From JAPLDA01 sp043787975 (GTDB taxonomy: Bacteria; Bacteroidota; Bacteroidia; AKYH767-A; 2013-40CM-41-45): DNA of 42,562 nucleotides. The position numbers and the translations under genes are program-made. Every line of letters begins with the position of its first letter. Positions within the stretch are counted from its first letter, which is position 1. Positions 42,167 to 42,562 of this stretch are shown one piece after another. Location: NCBI GenBank assembly GCA_043787975.1, contig JAYVUK010000050.1, forward strand, positions 1-42,562, in the 5' to 3' direction. The notes under the pieces were generated by a model. The model had not been told where the DNA came from and made no database searches. It saw only the letters and a list, made by a program, of their open reading frames with translations.

Positions 42167-42466
42167 TTATTTCTGGGCTTTTTCTATTAATTGCGAATAT
42201 TTCAGTCTTCCATGAAACTTGGTCAAGGCACTTGTAAGCCGCTCGTGGTCGGTATTTGCGCGATTATTATAACGGAAGGAAAATTCATTTAGGTATTTTT
42301 GAATGTGCTTTCTACTCACTTGATGGTACGTGCCATCAACACAACGCTTGACCACCGACCAAAAATTTTCGATGGTGTTTGTATGTACATCACCAACCAC
42401 GTAAACCTTAGATATGTGTTGAATTGTATCGTGTTGATACAGTCCTTTTAGTTTGCCGTATGCATG
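42167..42466 (-). pseudogene. C-terminal fragment of an IS1595/ISXO2-type transposase
   Basis: The minus-strand frame reads about 100 residues, including AYGKLKGLYQHDTIQH, VVGDVHTNTIENFWSVVKR and EFSFRYNNRANTDHERL. These match the end of the ISXO2-like DDE transposase domain; HTNTIE-FWS holds the last conserved acidic residue. Upstream sequence is replaced at about 42466 by tandem repeats of another element, so the N-terminal two-thirds is missing from this window. The boundary is approximate (within about 15 bp). Confidence 0.8.
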
Positions 42467-42562
42467 GAAATTTCGCTCAAGTTGACCACCTGATTTCGGG
42501 ATAAATTGACCACTGGTTTTCGCTCCAAACTGACCACTGGATTTCGGAGCAAACTGACCACC
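42467..42562. mobile_element. End of an IS21-like element with 24-bp repeats
   Basis: Three 24-bp units beginning TGACCAC start at 42483, 42507 and 42531, with a fourth cut by the window edge at 42555. Each has the form TGACCAC-x-TG/GG-x-TTTCG-x-AAA-(C/T). Multiple copies of such units at the termini are a trait of IS21-family elements, and comparable GTGGTCA-type ends are familiar from Bacteroidota. The istA/istB genes would lie to the right. The family assignment is an inference from the repeat pattern. Confidence 0.6.

Overview
This 42.6 kb window is chromosomal DNA from a member of the Bacteroidota. The phylum call rests on a type IX secretion (T9SS) sorting domain, a DUF5362 protein, TAnnTTTG promoter elements in front of several genes, the near absence of Shine-Dalgarno motifs, and gene families common in this phylum (NadA, RpiB, M28 peptidase, CPBP protease, MORN proteins). 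The sequence is AT-rich. I cannot name a genus; an environmental Chitinophagales/Sphingobacteriales-like lineage is a guess.

Layout. (1) 1-2185: 5' part of a large secreted protein that runs off the left edge. (2) 2186-3443: a long non-coding stretch with a perfect 20-bp palindrome, GC-rich hairpins and a rho-independent terminator. (3) 3444-9538: a lipoprotein, a DUF5362 membrane protein, tRNA-Lys, a nadA/MORN pair, then rpiB and a secreted M28 peptidase. (4) 9652-15859: a compact four-gene block of TonB-dependent receptor, YfiR-like periplasmic protein, hybrid histidine kinase and receiver-histidine kinase. This is the best candidate for an undescribed system: an envelope-spanning signalling chain in which YfiR would feed a two-component phosphorelay instead of the diguanylate cyclase it controls in Pseudomonas. 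(5) 15860-24234: a methyltransferase and mnmG with a near-perfect parS site between them, a divergent kup, an acyl-CoA thioesterase, a GT9 glycosyltransferase, tatD and asparaginase. mnmG plus parS suggests the replication-origin half of the chromosome. (6) 24251-34100: polA with an upstream MORN/zinc-finger protein, an RND/MMPL exporter, rfbA, a sugar-nucleotide epimerase and a polyprenyl diphosphate synthase. (7) 34141-36589: a long hairpin flanked by a copy of the tRNA-Ser 3' end, tRNA-Ser itself, a CPBP protease and dusB. (8) 36645-42562: an accessory mosaic. An SDR, an aldehyde dehydrogenase, a DUF1569/DinB protein and a quinone oxidoreductase form a likely detoxification operon. It is bordered by gene remnants: a frameshifted T9SS protein, a dehydrogenase tail and an alpha/beta-hydrolase tail. 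Then come a NYN-domain protein with a terminator-like leader and an IS1595-type transposase fragment cut by an IS21-like end.

A recurring theme is degenerate 7-bp tandem repeats at several sites. Some lie inside genes and are translated in frame (the GT9 gene, the MORN protein signal peptide). A similar short-repeat expansion sits in dusB. Start codons were moved from the longest open frame where family length, signal peptides or promoters favoured another start. No database search was possible; all names come from motifs recognised by eye.
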